64,000 nucleotides of DNA from Diphasiastrum complanatum (Eukaryota; Streptophyta; Lycopodiopsida; Lycopodiales; Lycopodiaceae). Shown here one piece after another: positions 44,799-57,630 of the stretch (position 1 is its first letter; each line of letters starts with the position of its first letter). Location: the NCBI GenBank assembly GCA_029204225.1, contig CM055096.1:74425148-74489147 (forward strand). Reading direction: 5' to 3'. A model generated the notes under the pieces. That model saw only the letters and a list, made by a program, of their open reading frames with translations. It made no database searches and had not been told where the DNA came from. The translations under genes were made by a program, and so were the position numbers.

Positions 44799-45066
44799 TG
44801 GTATCAGAGTGGGTTGTTCAATAATCTACACATTGTCTACGGATTATTAAGTCTTGTTTCTACCAAAACAACGTTCTAGCAAGCACACAACTAACAGTAT
44901 TTCGAAATCGTTGTTTCTACCAACGATCTCGCTCAACCAGAATGGATTCATCTACTAGTTCTTCTCTAATCGACAGACTCAATGGGAGTAGCTACCATCT
45001 CTGGAAGCTCAAAATGAAAGTCATACTACTCCTAGAACACACTAAATGGAGTTTAGACAAGGTATG
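44799..45066 (+). pseudogene. Primer site and truncated copia gag
   Basis: Primer site TGGTATCAGAGT at 44799-44810. Gag begins at ATG 44943: MDSSTSSSLIDRLNGSSYHL, then WKLKMKVILLLEH, the normal copia gag start (RLNG-x-Y-x-x-W-K-x-x-M). The frame ends at about 45066, where unrelated LTR-like sequence begins, so only about 40 codons remain. Confidence 0.8.
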
Positions 45067-45069
45067 AGA

Positions 45070-46381
45070 CAGTGTATGCATGTGTAGAGTTATCCATAGC
45101 AATTCTATGAATAGTTGGTCCATGCTTAGGACTCTATTCTAGGTGAATCTATGTATGGGAAACTTGGGGCTATGCATGGCTATGTGCCCAAGTTGCTTTT
45201 GGCTCTATATATTGAGGCTAAACTTGCCCTACTCCTCATTGTGGTCATTGATTCATTGTCAGGGTTTCACTCTACCTTCATGCTTCTCATTCCTTGGCTT
45301 CGGGGTAAAGCTTCTAGAGTTGGTTGGTTGCTTCTACTTGGTTGGGTGGTTGCTCCATAGTGTGTTTTCCATTGTGTTTTGTCTTGTAAGCAGGATCTTA
45401 GGGAGCTTCCCTTATATTGGTATCAGGGCAAGGCTTACAAAGATTGGAGAACATGGAGAAGGGCTACCTTTTGTCGAAATTTCGGATTGGATCATTGAAA
45501 TTCTCTTCCAAGGTGGATAGCAAGGGTTCAAGAGGGTGTACTATCCCAGCTTCAATTTGCATGTTGCTAAGATCCATTACTCTTGGGATTCTTTGTGGTT
45601 TTATGGAGAATTGTCCGTGAAGGCCATTTTGTGAGGCTTTTCTGGAGCTTTTTCTTGTGTAGATCAAATCTTTGGTAGATCTAAATTTTCTAGCAAGTGT
45701 ACTTTCATTTTAGGGTTCATTAATGATGAAATTAATGATGCATGCCGGTTCTTTCCAATGATTTATGATTCTAGGCTATGTTTTGGTCAAAATTGCTTGG
45801 TTTTTCATGCTTTTTGGCACAAAATAGATAGTAAGAACCAAAATTCAGCAAGATCAGACCAATTAGATTATTATAATTCTTTAAATTGGTTTGCATGTGT
45901 TAGAAAAAGAGTTGTATGTCATGAATTTCCACTTTATTGTGCTGAAAAAACCACAAAATAGTCAAAAAAAATCATCATTTTTGCTTGTTTTTTACATAAA
46001 GTTGGATAGTAGGTGGCTATAAAACACCATTTAGAGCTTGTAAAGAGGTGACCAAAGTCTTTTGAAGCTTTCCCTGAAGTTAGAACCAAGAATTCCAGCA
46101 ATTGAACTTGTAGGAAGCCAAAAAAAAAGTGCAAAAAATGACCTTTTTGGTGATTTTTGGGAGATGGATTTCTCCAAATCCATAAGGAGATCATTCTGGA
46201 ATTATTTACAGCATGATTAGCATTCCTTTTTACCCTCCCAGCAAGCTATCAGACCTGTAAAATGATGGCCGGTGGCTTATGCACCATCTCCATCAAGTTT
46301 GAAGGTATTTTGACTTCTACAAATCAAGAAATTTTCGTTCTCAGCCTATGCGGTATCTTAGAATCAGTATGAATGCTTCAT
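45070..46381 (+). mobile_element. Second LTR/primer-site junction, unclassified
   Basis: TGGTATCAGGGC at 45418-45429 resembles a tRNA-Met primer site. The preceding ~350 bp, starting near TGTATGCATG (45068), contains CTATATATTGAGG and may be its LTR, although its end is not a clean CA. The sequence to 46381 is AT-rich without a recognisable domain. Confidence 0.4.
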
Positions 46382-47139
46382 TGTTGGAGGGTTTGCGGAT
46401 CCCAAGGCAACCCTAACCCTATTTAATAAGTGAGAGGGATTTGGCACCCTGCATGTGTAAGTCCAACCCGATGATCACATAGTTATTTGATTAATTAGAA
46501 TGTTAATAAAAGGACTTTAGGCCTTTTTGCGGGAGTTTTAATGTCGCAGGGCCTAAATGTCAAGTTAGTTAATAAAGTTGGGTTTCCCTCCAATTTTAAT
46601 GGTTCCCACACTTTTTAAAATTTGAATAAAAAGAGAGACAAGACTGGACCAATAGGATTCAGAGGCCAGGGTCCTCCTCTCTACTATAAAAAAGGACCAA
46701 CTCAAGTTGTTCCTCATGTTCATTTCCTCATTTCAATAAAGCAGATTGGTTCTCTTTAGAAATGGATTGATGAATGTCCTTGCTCTTCCTCTCTTCTCCT
46801 CCATTTCTCGTGATTTCTTTGGATTTTGCTAATTGTTGGATCTGATCATTATTGGGATTGCTATTTCTTATGCTTTTTGTGAGAGAGAAAGGGAGAGAGA
46901 GAAGAGTAAGTTTCTATCATTGTTGTGGATTTAGGGTTAGTGGAAATAGGGTTAATGGATGTAGTGATAATGCTTAGTGTTAATGGATGTTAGTGTTAGA
47001 TCCTCCATTCATGTTGATATCTGAACTATACTATCACTCTCATGGGAACGAACCTACGCGTGACAACTAACTCCGTCTCTTTGATGCTAGATTGACTAGA
47101 TCTTGGATTCATGTTAGACAAGAAAAGAAACCCATTACA
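46382..47139 (+). mobile_element. Ty3/gypsy 5' LTR (TGTTGGAGGG...ATTACA)
   Basis: 758 bp with TG...CA ends. A TATA-like ACTATAAAAAAGG lies at 46681-46693 and AATAAA near 46735. Directly followed by a tRNA-Asp-type primer site. Its 3' partner LTR is not in the window. Confidence 0.8.
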
Positions 47140-47143
47140 ATTT

Positions 47144-47161
47144 TGGCGTCGTTGTCGGGGA
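47144..47161 (+). other. Primer binding site, tRNA-Asp type
   Basis: TGGCGTCGTTGTCGGGGA matches at 16 of 18 positions the site used by Athila/Tat-type plant gypsy elements (TGGCGCCGTTGCCGGGGA), complementary to the 3' end of tRNA-Asp. It separates this lineage from the tRNA-Met-primed elements elsewhere in the window. Confidence 0.85.
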
Positions 47162-48373
47162 GCTACGCCAATTTTTCAGTTTGCAACATGTTTGGCTGAT
47201 GGTCAGCTTGCATTAGACATCTTGTCGTGGCATGATTAGTGTTAAATTTTCATTTTAGGGTTAGTTTGGGATTGATTTTGCTTGATTTGAGTGGATTTTC
47301 TTGTTTGAAATCTAATCTGATTATCAAACAGGGAAAGCTATTCAGATCACCAATCTTAAGATCCATTTGGATCTGAAATATCAGAGAAAGTAATAAAAAT
47401 TGGTCAAATCTGCCAAATATGATCAAAAAAAGGCAATAAGCGTCATCAGAGCTCAAAACTTTTTACCCTCTTTCAAAAAACCTTCGTCGAGTTGCAAACA
47501 CCTTCGGTTTTGTTTACAGAACCTTCAGTCTGAAGGGCAAAGATTAATTCCCAATAGATTTTCAGAAACATCAGAAAAACCACAAAAAAAACACCAAAAA
47601 TTATCAAAACCCTTAAAAAAAACAAAAAAAGAACCTTCGCCCGATTCACTGTGCTTAGATGTGATTCAGATCTATCTACTGCCAGGTCGGCGAAGAATAA
47701 TACCAAAAATAGAAAGGTTTTCAGAGGATCAGTTGTCATATTGTCATATTTTTGCCAAAAAAGTCACTTTTTTGTAAAATTACCAATACTACTCTTGATC
47801 CTTCGCCAGAACCTTCGTCGAGTTTCCAAAACATTCTATCTATAGTAAACTACTATTTTTGAGTTCAGCGAAGATTCTTCTTGATCAGATCACAAAAAAT
47901 CTTGATTTTTACCCTCGCAAGATTACAAAAACAATATTTGCTTGTGTCAGAAACCTTCGTCCGATTGTCCATAGTTTTATCTGTGTCAGATCTTCCATCT
48001 GAGAAGTCGACGAAGGTTATTTTCCAAGAAATTGCCAGAAAAGTGTTCAGAGAGTTTTTACCCCAAAATAGCACTGTTGAACCTTCGCCAAGACAACTTT
48101 CACCTAGAGAACCTTCGTCAGTCCTATTTTTAGTTTCTGATTTTCCAGATCAAGTCTCTGTCAAAATTTGGATCAAATCTGATATATTCTAAATTGGACT
48201 CCAAGAGATTTATCATTTTTAAGAAGTATCGATTGATCGAATTTTGGGTAGTTTTTCATCATATAGAATCATATTCTTGAAAAGTGAAATAGAGCTAGCA
48301 GATCTAATCTGAGATAGTTTTTTGGAAAAATCTATATCCAATCTCATTATCGATTTGATCTAAATTTGTAAAT
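47162..48373 (+). other. Gypsy leader with repeated CCTTCG motifs
   Basis: Between 47480 and 48115 the motif ACCTTCG, usually followed by YC, occurs at least seven times (about 47481, 47502, 47631, 47802, 47812, 47957, 48078, 48110), with one inverted copy (CGACGAAGGTT, about 48008). No coding frame is supported. Confidence 0.7.
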
Positions 48374-51300
48374 ATGGCTGCCCCTGGAGGTGCTCCACAG
48401 GAGGTCAATCCAATTATTGTTAGAAGAGCACCCCGATTCAATCTACCCAGATATAATGGATTAACAGATCCAGTTAGATTTCTTGAGATCTATGCTGAAT
48501 CCTGTGAGGTCTATGGTGAGATTTATCCTCAAGATAAACTTATGTTGTTTCCTATGGCCTTAACAAGCGCAGCACAAGATTGGTACTATAACCAAGATGA
48601 AACTGAGCGTACAGATTGGGAGGTTGTTAAACGAGCCCTTATGACACGGTTCAAACCGCAGAAGTTTATGGAAGACCCTTTCCTACTTTTAAGTAAAATT
48701 AAAATGGGAAAGCGGGAAATGGTTTGAGATTACATCGAAAGGGTGAAATGTCTTAGATCTGAATGTGAGCTTGAGTTGATTAATGAAAATGCCATGATTA
48801 TGTGGTTTTTGTCAGGTCTACCTAAACGGATCAGACGTGAGCTGAAACGCCATAATGAGTACGCACTTTTGCAAAATGCGATGGACGATGCAATTCGGGA
48901 GGAGGATGAAGATTCAGATGATGAGCCGAATGTCAGTATGTTGCCTTATACAGCAGGGCAGACTACTACGACATCCACCACTATTGCATCAACAAATGCC
49001 AATGCTCAATGAGTTCGAGAAACTTGGGAAGACCTAGCAAAAACAGATGGAAAAGTTGCAGTTGCAATTTGATGAGAAGATCAAAGCATTGAAAATTTCC
49101 ACGGAGAAGCGAACAAGGAACCTAAGAAGTTTGCAAAGACTTTTCCTTCCAGGAAAAATGTCTGGTGTTCTGTTTGTACAGGAAATCACACAGTGAATGA
49201 GTGTCCTCAATTGAAAAAACGAATGGAAATCAGTGTTTGCCATCTGTGTAATTCACCTGACCATGAGACTGCCTTTTGCAACTTCAACCCTCGGATAATT
49301 CAGCAACGGTATGCCCAGATGGGATATCGAGATCCACAGTATGGAGGCAATCCAATAGCAAGACTGCGACAATCTACTCTTGGATACCCGGAACGTCTAG
49401 CGTTGTCTGCCCCACCAAAACACTCCGCTCCTCCTGCCAATTTGATGGAACCAGAACCTTACGAAAGTGCTGAGCAATGGAGCTATGGTAATGATCAAGA
49501 AGGAGGATCTTCCGAACAGTATGCCATTTATGTTTCCGCTCAACAACAAGCCTCAAGAAATTGGGCCAGAGCACCACTTGGATGCTTTGCGTGGAAAAAA
49601 TCACAGAGTTGCAGAATGCCCAAATAAAGAAAAATTTGTACCATTCTGTCGTGATTGTGGATATGGGCATTGCTATAAAGACTGTCCAGCAAGACCGAAG
49701 CCACCACCAGCTACAGCACCTATAAATTTGATAGCAATTAAGCCAGGATCGGTAGCTCAAAATAAACCAAGTGCACCCTTAATGGTGGTCACCAGAGCAC
49801 AAAAGCAAAAAAGAACCAGTATTGGATTCAGTACCTGCTGATTCTATACCATTGAACGATACACCAACAGCATCGGGAGTCTATCCAAATCTTAATGCTG
49901 AAAAACAAAGATATCAAGATATGAGACAGTGGATTAAACATCTGCAAGAATAAGAGGAACTTGAAGCTGCTAAAGTAACAACTGAAGTTCGGTCTTCACC
50001 ATTGCAGACTCCAAGAAATTTACGTACGGATATGAATGTTCAATTACATCATCACGAAGAACCCTTCAAGATGACTGAACCGGAAGCACCGCATACAAAA
50101 TTGCTCATGAATATTTTGTCTAGCAAGATCAATATTTCAGTGGGAGAGTTCCTAAAGTTGGTGCCAAAAGCAAAAGAAGTCGCAAAAGTTAGCTCAAGAA
50201 GAATCAAAAGACCATTAGGAGCCGCTTTTTTGTGCTGGTTTTGAAGAATCTAACGATGTACTCCATGTTGGAGCCGCTTGGGAAAGTGAACAAAAGAATA
50301 TCACTCTGCCGATACAACATAGACAATTTTCTAAAGAAGCAGCCGTGATAGATGGCGGTTCAGGAGTTAACCTGATTTCTACAAAGCTATGTACAAAATG
50401 GGGCCTTACAAAGATTAAGCCTGCTACTTTTGCTATTAAGCTAGCTGATCAAACGACAATTTGTCCATGAGGAATGGTGGAAGATATACCTGTCAGGATT
50501 GCAGGAGTACAGTTCGTCATTACTTTCATCGTGATGGACTTACCAGAAGCACCAAATGTCTACCGAGTTCTCTTAGGACGTCCATGGTTACGAGTTGCGC
50601 AAGTAATTCATAACTGGGGTACCGGCAAAATCCCTTTTTAAAAATCGTGAACGTGCAGTTAAAGTTGATCCTACGACTTGGACTATCAAGCCAGTGGTTC
50701 AAAAAGCGGATGACGATTCATCAACAACGGATCACACTTGTGATCGACCAAAGAAAAAATTGGGAGTTCACTACGATTCTCAAACGGATATTGTCAATTG
50801 GAACAAACCTCTTGCAATAATTGATTGTACAGTAGGATTATATGTGTCAACAAGATATTCAATCATAGATGAGCGAGAATTCCTTGTTAGATCGAACTTT
50901 GGATACGCCAATCACGTTTTCACTAAATGTGCTAAATGTAGCCTGGATATCAACGGAACCTGTACCAAATCCAATTGAGGATGATCTCATACCAATGAGC
51001 CATGTCTTAACTTATGATGGCAATGTAGAACTTACGAATCAACAGATTCTACATCATATGGATCCAACCAGATTTGGAGTGCGTAATGTTCCTGATGAAC
51101 CAACAATCAAATCGCCCAAAGCAGTTATATTGAAGGGAGACAGGATGACAGGTTCGATGACAAAGAAACAAGCAAAGCAACATTATAATACGGTCCTGAA
51201 ATGAGAAAACCCCCCTCAAAAAATTGATTCAAAGGAAGTGCCACCTCTATTGGATAAAGGCAAACGAAAAGTCAAGAATGATTCTTCAAGTCAGATCTCC

Positions 51301-51790
51301 AGCAAGACATCATCGTCTAGGAAGTCTTCACCTGTGAAGAAATAAAGTCATCACCTCCACGATCAATTCCTGCTAAGAAGACTAAACGAAGATCCAAGAC
51401 AAGTCCTTTTGAAAAAGAACAAGCAAATGTAGTCCAGCATGATATGCCAGAGCATTTTAAATGTTATACACTGGATGATGTGGTTATCATGTTACCTAAA
51501 GCACATCGTGAACCTGAAGAACACATGCCAGAATCTAAAGAGGTTTACGATGGCCCAGCTAGGATGCAGCCAATGAATCTTGCAGAACCAGAAGAACCGA
51601 AAAAGATTGTACAGGTGGGATCACAACTTACTCCTGAGCAGTATCAAGCACTCCGTTTGTTACTTATTAAGTATCAAGACTGTTTTGCATGGACTTATCA
51701 AAATTTGAAGGGTATTCTGACATCAGTCATTGAACATACCATACTTTTAGTACCTAATGCAGTACCAAAGGTTACAAAGTTCTATCGTTG
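48374..51790 (+). pseudogene. Degraded Ty3/gypsy gag-protease and start of RT
   Basis: Gag starts at ATG 48374 (MAAPGGAPQEVNPIIV) and shows PRYNGLTDPVRFLEIY and AQDWYYNQD, the usual gag core. A TGA at about 48725 interrupts it. Three cysteine knuckles follow: CSVCTGNHTVNEC (about 49170), CHLCNSPDHETAFC (about 49240) and CRDCGYGHCYKDC (about 49650, one residue short). A protease region at 50350-50590 has IDGGSGVNLIS and LLGRPWLR. From 51444 the linker and N-terminal RT (LTPEQYQALRLLLIKYQDCFAWTY) are readable, but the sequence leaves this element near 51790, before the RT active site. Multiple stops and shifts. Confidence 0.85.
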
Positions 51791-52380
51791 TCTTGGATAT
51801 ACACAATGTGTTTCATATCTCATTACTCAAACGGTACAAACTAGATGAGTGATTTGATCGGCAACACGAACTCCGTCACCCACCAATGACACTTGATGAT
51901 ACAAAGAGGCAGCTTGTACCAGAACAATTATTGACACATAGAAAGCGAACTGGTGTTCAATGTGAATATCTAGTGAAGTGGCTACGGGCTCCACTTATTG
52001 AGACTTCTTGGGAGTACGAAGACAAACTTAAGGAGGGAGCCCCTGAAGTACTAGCAGATTATCTACAGAAGAACCAACGCAATAGCCGTTTTCCCAGATC
52101 GGTACACACAGCACTACCTGGCAGCATGCCTCCTACATAAACATTCATGGCCATTCTGAAGTTCAAGGAACTTCTAGATATCTTTCTTAAGTTTGTCAAT
52201 AAATCACTTGCAGCTTTACACAGGTTTTACGTAAGTGAACTTTATCTACACTTTTCCTGTGCTACTGCTAATGTATTTTTAATTCAAAGTTGTTAAGGCC
52301 GGTGAATTAAGCCCGTGCCATACGTCCTAGGTCTAGTTTGGCCCTGATGAGGACATCAGCTTTTTCAAACGAGGGGAGGA
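51791..52380 (+). pseudogene. Pol C-terminus with chromodomain, 3' UTR and polypurine tract of a TRG-A-type element
   Basis: Reads FHISLLKRYKLDE, a stop, then DRQHELRHPPMTLDD and a chromodomain-like CEYLVKWLRAPLIETSWEYE (about 51959-52020), ending at the stop at 52138. The layout (F-H-x-S-x-L block, then chromodomain) is that of chromovirus pol ends. The following 240 bp match the 3' UTR of the TRG-A element at 59764-60010 (GATGAGGACATCAGC and TTTTACGTAAGTGAAC-type phrases). A purine tract GAGGGGAGGA precedes a TRG-A LTR at 52381. This links TRG-A LTRs to a pol-bearing relative. Confidence 0.75.
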
Positions 52381-53298
52381 TGTTGTAAAGCTGACTCAGG
52401 TGCACCCAGCGTGCCCTGTAAGACTCTAAGGGGTGACGCTCCCTAAGGTCCCAGAGCAAGTTAGAACGTCAAAGACTGAGCCTCCGACCTGTGGTGAGCC
52501 AATCAAGTAGTCACAAGTCATGAGCTAGCTCTGGAGCTCGAGTCATGGCCTAGTCAGGAAGCAAGTTGATTCTGCCACCAGAACGGCTCCCGGGACCCAT
52601 GTCTGGGAGCCAGACTGATTCTGCCAGGCTTGCCAGGCTTAATCAGCAAAAAAAAAACTAAGTCTCAAAAAGCGTGCTTTACCAGAAAGCACTATGTTTC
52701 AGAATAGAGGGGGTGCGCCGAATCACAGCAGAACTATAGGGGGAGTCCGGCAGACAGAAACTTGGGCAACTCAACCAGCGCCAGGAATCCAGTTGCCAGG
52801 TCTCAGCTCCCTCTACCAGCACGAGCCAGGCATAATGCCGAGCACGTGTTGGTGGCCCCGAGACCGGTCAGTCTATGTATGAATGTAACCTCTTCCAAAT
52901 CTAATAAAGTTGATCCTTGGGGATGATTACCATTTCGGTTTCGCCTCCGGGACTGGTCCAAGTGGAAGGACCCTTACTACAACCTTTTTGCGTCGCTGGC
53001 GCCTAAGGGTCCCTGTCATCGACATGGGGCTTGCCGCTATGCCAATTGGTCAGTTTGGCGACCACTATGCCTTGGGTTTCATGTGTGGCTTGTATTTGTC
53101 TTTGGTTACCTTTTGGGGACGGATTCTGAGTTGGCTTTCGGGTTGGTTGGGATTCCAGTTTTCTTAAGTCTGAATGGTTAAGCTTGTTACGTTTCAAAGT
53201 TGGCTTTTACGTAAGTGCATGATGGATGAATGTTAGACTTAAGCACGTGTTGGGGAAACCGCTCAAGTCCCAGCGCCCTTTGAGGCGCCGGCGCAACA
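52381..53298 (+). mobile_element. TRG-A 3' LTR
   Basis: 918 bp, TGTTGTAAAGCTGACTC...GCGCAACA, co-linear with the solo LTR at 15396-16315. It is a 3' LTR because internal sequence and a polypurine tract precede it. No 5' partner is present. Confidence 0.95.
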
Positions 53299-54442
53299 AT
53301 TCGTTTGGCCTTTTGGTACGTCCAGAGTCCAGACGTCCAGACTCCCGACTCTCGATCCTTGGCTAAGTCAGGGCCCCGTGGGCCCTGCTGGCCACACGAA
53401 GTGCACTGACGACCGGGACAACCATGAGTAGTGAACTTCTAAGGGCGTGTACATTTTAAACTTTAGAGTGCCTTCTAAGTTCTAAGTTTGGTCTCCAGAG
53501 TTTGGACTCTGAGTTTCTTTTTCAAGCTAAGTTGGGACTCCAGAGTAGAGAGTCTGGACTACTCTGGACTGTGAAGTTTGTTCTTCAAGCTTAGATGTTG
53601 ACAATATTCTCTAAATTTGGAAGGAAAATTTTTAATTTTTGACCTTGCTTTGCAAAGCCAATACTATGTGTTAAGGTTGGTCAATGGAGTTTATAAAAAA
53701 AGTCAACTTTGAAGGCTAATATGTGGTGGTGGTCTAAACTTTTAAGGCTTGGACTTTGGGTGAAGGCTTTACTATCATGCATTTGTTGCATTTAAAATTC
53801 TACGAAGACATGCAAACAATGCATGATTGAACATTGTGATGCAAACAATGCATGATGGCCCTAGAAATGGTGCTCTAATGTTTAGCTTGTTACACAGTAT
53901 GAACATGAGCTCCAGGTACATTGTAGTCCCAACATAATTTGATGAGCTACTTTGCTTGTAGGACTTCCATATAGGCCAGATGCAATATTCTGGTTTAGCA
54001 GGTCGTAACATCTGTTTGCTCCCCTTTATAGTTTGTTCACAATGTTTTTCGAATGCCTTGTAGTTGTGACAAGAATAGCATGCATGCTCCAGGTGGTGAG
54101 GCTGCTAAGAGATGTATGGTGGCAACCATGGCAGATTTGCAAGCACTTCCAAACACAAGGAGTGAAGGACAGGCAAGATCTTCCATTCCAATTGTAAGAA
54201 ATCTAGCTGAAGTTACTTGACTGCCAACTTTGGGAACCTCCACACCAATGGAACAGTCATCTCATGAGATAGTGCATTACCTCCTCCCTTACCACACAAC
54301 ATGGTCTAAGCTCTATGGTATCAATCTCATAAAAAAATCCTTGCAGAATCACAGATCTAGGACACAGAATAGAATTCGAATGTGATCAGTGTAAAGTAGT
54401 TGATAGGACAGGCAAGATCCTAGCACATGAAAAGAGGCATGG
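53299..54442. other. Unassigned spacer
   Basis: About 1.1 kb without a gene. It contains scattered CCAGAGT/TCTGGAC phrases (53325-53350, 53500-53575) partly inverted to one another, and a direct repeat ATGCAAACAATGCATGAT (about 53808 and 53840). AGGACAGGCAAGATC occurs at about 54168 and 54408. Confidence 0.5.
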
Positions 54443-55305
54443 TGTAGCGCAGGCATCCCAAAGGGAGCCGGGAACCACGACTTAGCTTCCCAGCCTTCAA
54501 CTCTTGCCATCCAAACCCACTTGACATACAAGCAGCCAACTCGCCAACAACGATCAGACTTAACCAACTTGAAGTTCCGAAAACCAACATTGAGATCCAA
54601 CCTGGCGCCATGCCAGATCGGGGTCCCGAGGGTGACTTCCCTCCAAGCAAGCCGCCCGACATACATCAAACTTAACCAACTCGAAGCTTCGTTACAAACG
54701 AGTAACATCCATTCCAAGCAAGCGGTCTGACTTACATCAGACTTAACCAACTGAAAGCTTCGTCACAAGCGCTGGAAGCCAACCTGGCGCCACGCCAGAC
54801 TGGACAGCCATAAACAGGTAACATCCACCCAAGCAAGCCATCCAACTCAGCCGACAACTTAGAGCCCGTTCCCCAAGAGCTTAACCCATTCACGTTCATG
54901 CAAGGAACACTCAGAACCACAAGCCGCGACAGATATGGAAACAACCAGTTCCTGGACCAAATGGTCCCGACAGCATACCGCTGGCGCCACGGACCGAATG
55001 GTCCCGACGGCATACCGCTGGTGTCCCGGGATACGACCCTCAGCTATGTGCCAAGTTAAAAAATTTTAAAGCAGCCTTACAACTGGCGCTTTTACCGAAC
55101 ACTGAAACCCAGAAGGTACTCAGAGTAAGTTTGAGGAAAATCCCACTTTATTGATAAATCTGAGAACATTACATTTCAAGTGTGTGACCGACCCTAGTCT
55201 CCGGGGCGCTAGCATGCCAAGGCGAGAGCCATGACAACATTCCAGCAAGGGAGGCTGAGACTTGGTTGGAGCTCGCCCTGAGTCGCAACCCGCACTCCCC
55301 TATAG
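54443..55305 (-). mobile_element. TRG-B LTR, truncated
   Basis: On the minus strand it ends GCTACA at 54443. It aligns with other TRG-B LTRs until CTATAG at 55305, where the first ~350 bp of U3 (including the GGCGCC cluster) are missing. No target duplication is visible. Confidence 0.92.
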
Positions 55306-55919
55306 ACAACTCATGTGTTTAGTGTTCCTGACTTAAACAAAGAAATGAGCATGTTGATTCCATATCTAAACGAAGACCAACGATGCCATATGGAAGGAGG
55401 CTAGAAGACAATACCAAGTCCCATTTGAAGGGTCATGACTATGACAGTTACGTATTCCATCAAATAGAAGGGATGGGAAACAATTTCCAATTCTCAATTC
55501 TTGACTCTAATTACAAAATAAACATCCATACACATTGTTGTGCGATGCTAAAAAGTTGGACAACCCACATTACTGAAATTATAGTTGAGGCGGGCTTGAG
55601 CTATTGACAAGTGAAAATTTTGGGCAACCGTAGAGACATAGTGTGTGTGATGTCAAATTATTTTTGCAAATTTGTGGAAGTAGGGGACCACACAAGAGCA
55701 AAGAAGTGTGTTAAGCATGATATTTTGAACAAGAAGATTAAAATTCTTTCTTATTGCTCAAAGTACGTAATGCATGACCTTGAAGGCTTGTTATTTCTGT
55801 GGAATAACATTTGCGTGAGGATGACAAATGCATTGTGTGTCTGTTATAGTGAGCATTGGAGCTTGGGAATTCTATGTCCTGCATTAGTAGCGAAGGGCTT
55901 CGTAGCTGGATTTTCTTGA
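55306..55919 (+). pseudogene. Unidentified coding remnant
   Basis: Frames at 55383-55607 (MPYGRRLEDNTKSHLKGHDY) and 55611-55919 (HDILNKKIKILSYCSKYVMH, then CYSEHWSLGILCP) are separated by one stop and a small shift. They may be one former protein of about 180 codons. I do not recognise it. HWSL recalls the HW of Ulp1-type cysteine proteases, but no matching aspartate and cysteine blocks are visible. It directly abuts the truncated TRG-B LTR. Confidence 0.35.
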
Positions 55920-56517
55920 ACTCAACTCGATGTCCTCAACCCACATCCTTTTTGACAAGTAAGATTTGTTGGCTACTTCCAAACTTAAAAAAATATCACG
56001 ACGATTTGGTACCCTGAACCTAATCCAAGCTTGCAAATTGCAGGGTTGTGATAAGTTGTTCACAGTGGAAGAGCCCGCCAAATCCATTGTTCAAATCATC
56101 AACGTCCAGATTAGAATGTGCATGAATTGCATAGCTCATTAGCTTTAAAATTACTTGGTTATTTTTGCAACTGCTAGTCATGGTCCCCTCTCAACAAAAT
56201 GACTTTTTTAGTTGCGAATGCCATACGATTTGCAATGGAAAACTTTTCTTTGAATGGCTTGATAGGACAAAAACTAATATCAATTTGTCTTCAGTATGCA
56301 ACTTGAGCCTTAAACTAAATATCTTAATTTTTTTTTCATTTTTAACACTACCTACCTCTAATAATGTTGGGTTTGTGATAGTATGCATGCACGAACTACA
56401 CAAGTGAATCTATTCATGATTTTTGACAGTAGATTATCGACATATTTCTAAAAAATTCTAAGAAAATCAATCAGCTTCATGGTAAACCTTAAACCCCATA
56501 CCACATATATTGTTGGG

Positions 56518-56520
<3 letters not shown>
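55920..56520. other. AT-rich spacer
   Basis: No gene is recognised. Confidence 0.4.

Positions 56521-56602
<82 letters not shown>
56521..56602. repeat. (AG)41 microsatellite
   Basis: 82 bp of uninterrupted AG, preceded by TTGGGGGG. Confidence 0.97.

Positions 56603-57630
<1,028 letters not shown>

Noticed and set aside
55611-55919. Ulp1/C48 protease gene
   Set aside because: Only an HW-like dipeptide context is seen; the catalytic aspartate and cysteine blocks are not recognisable.
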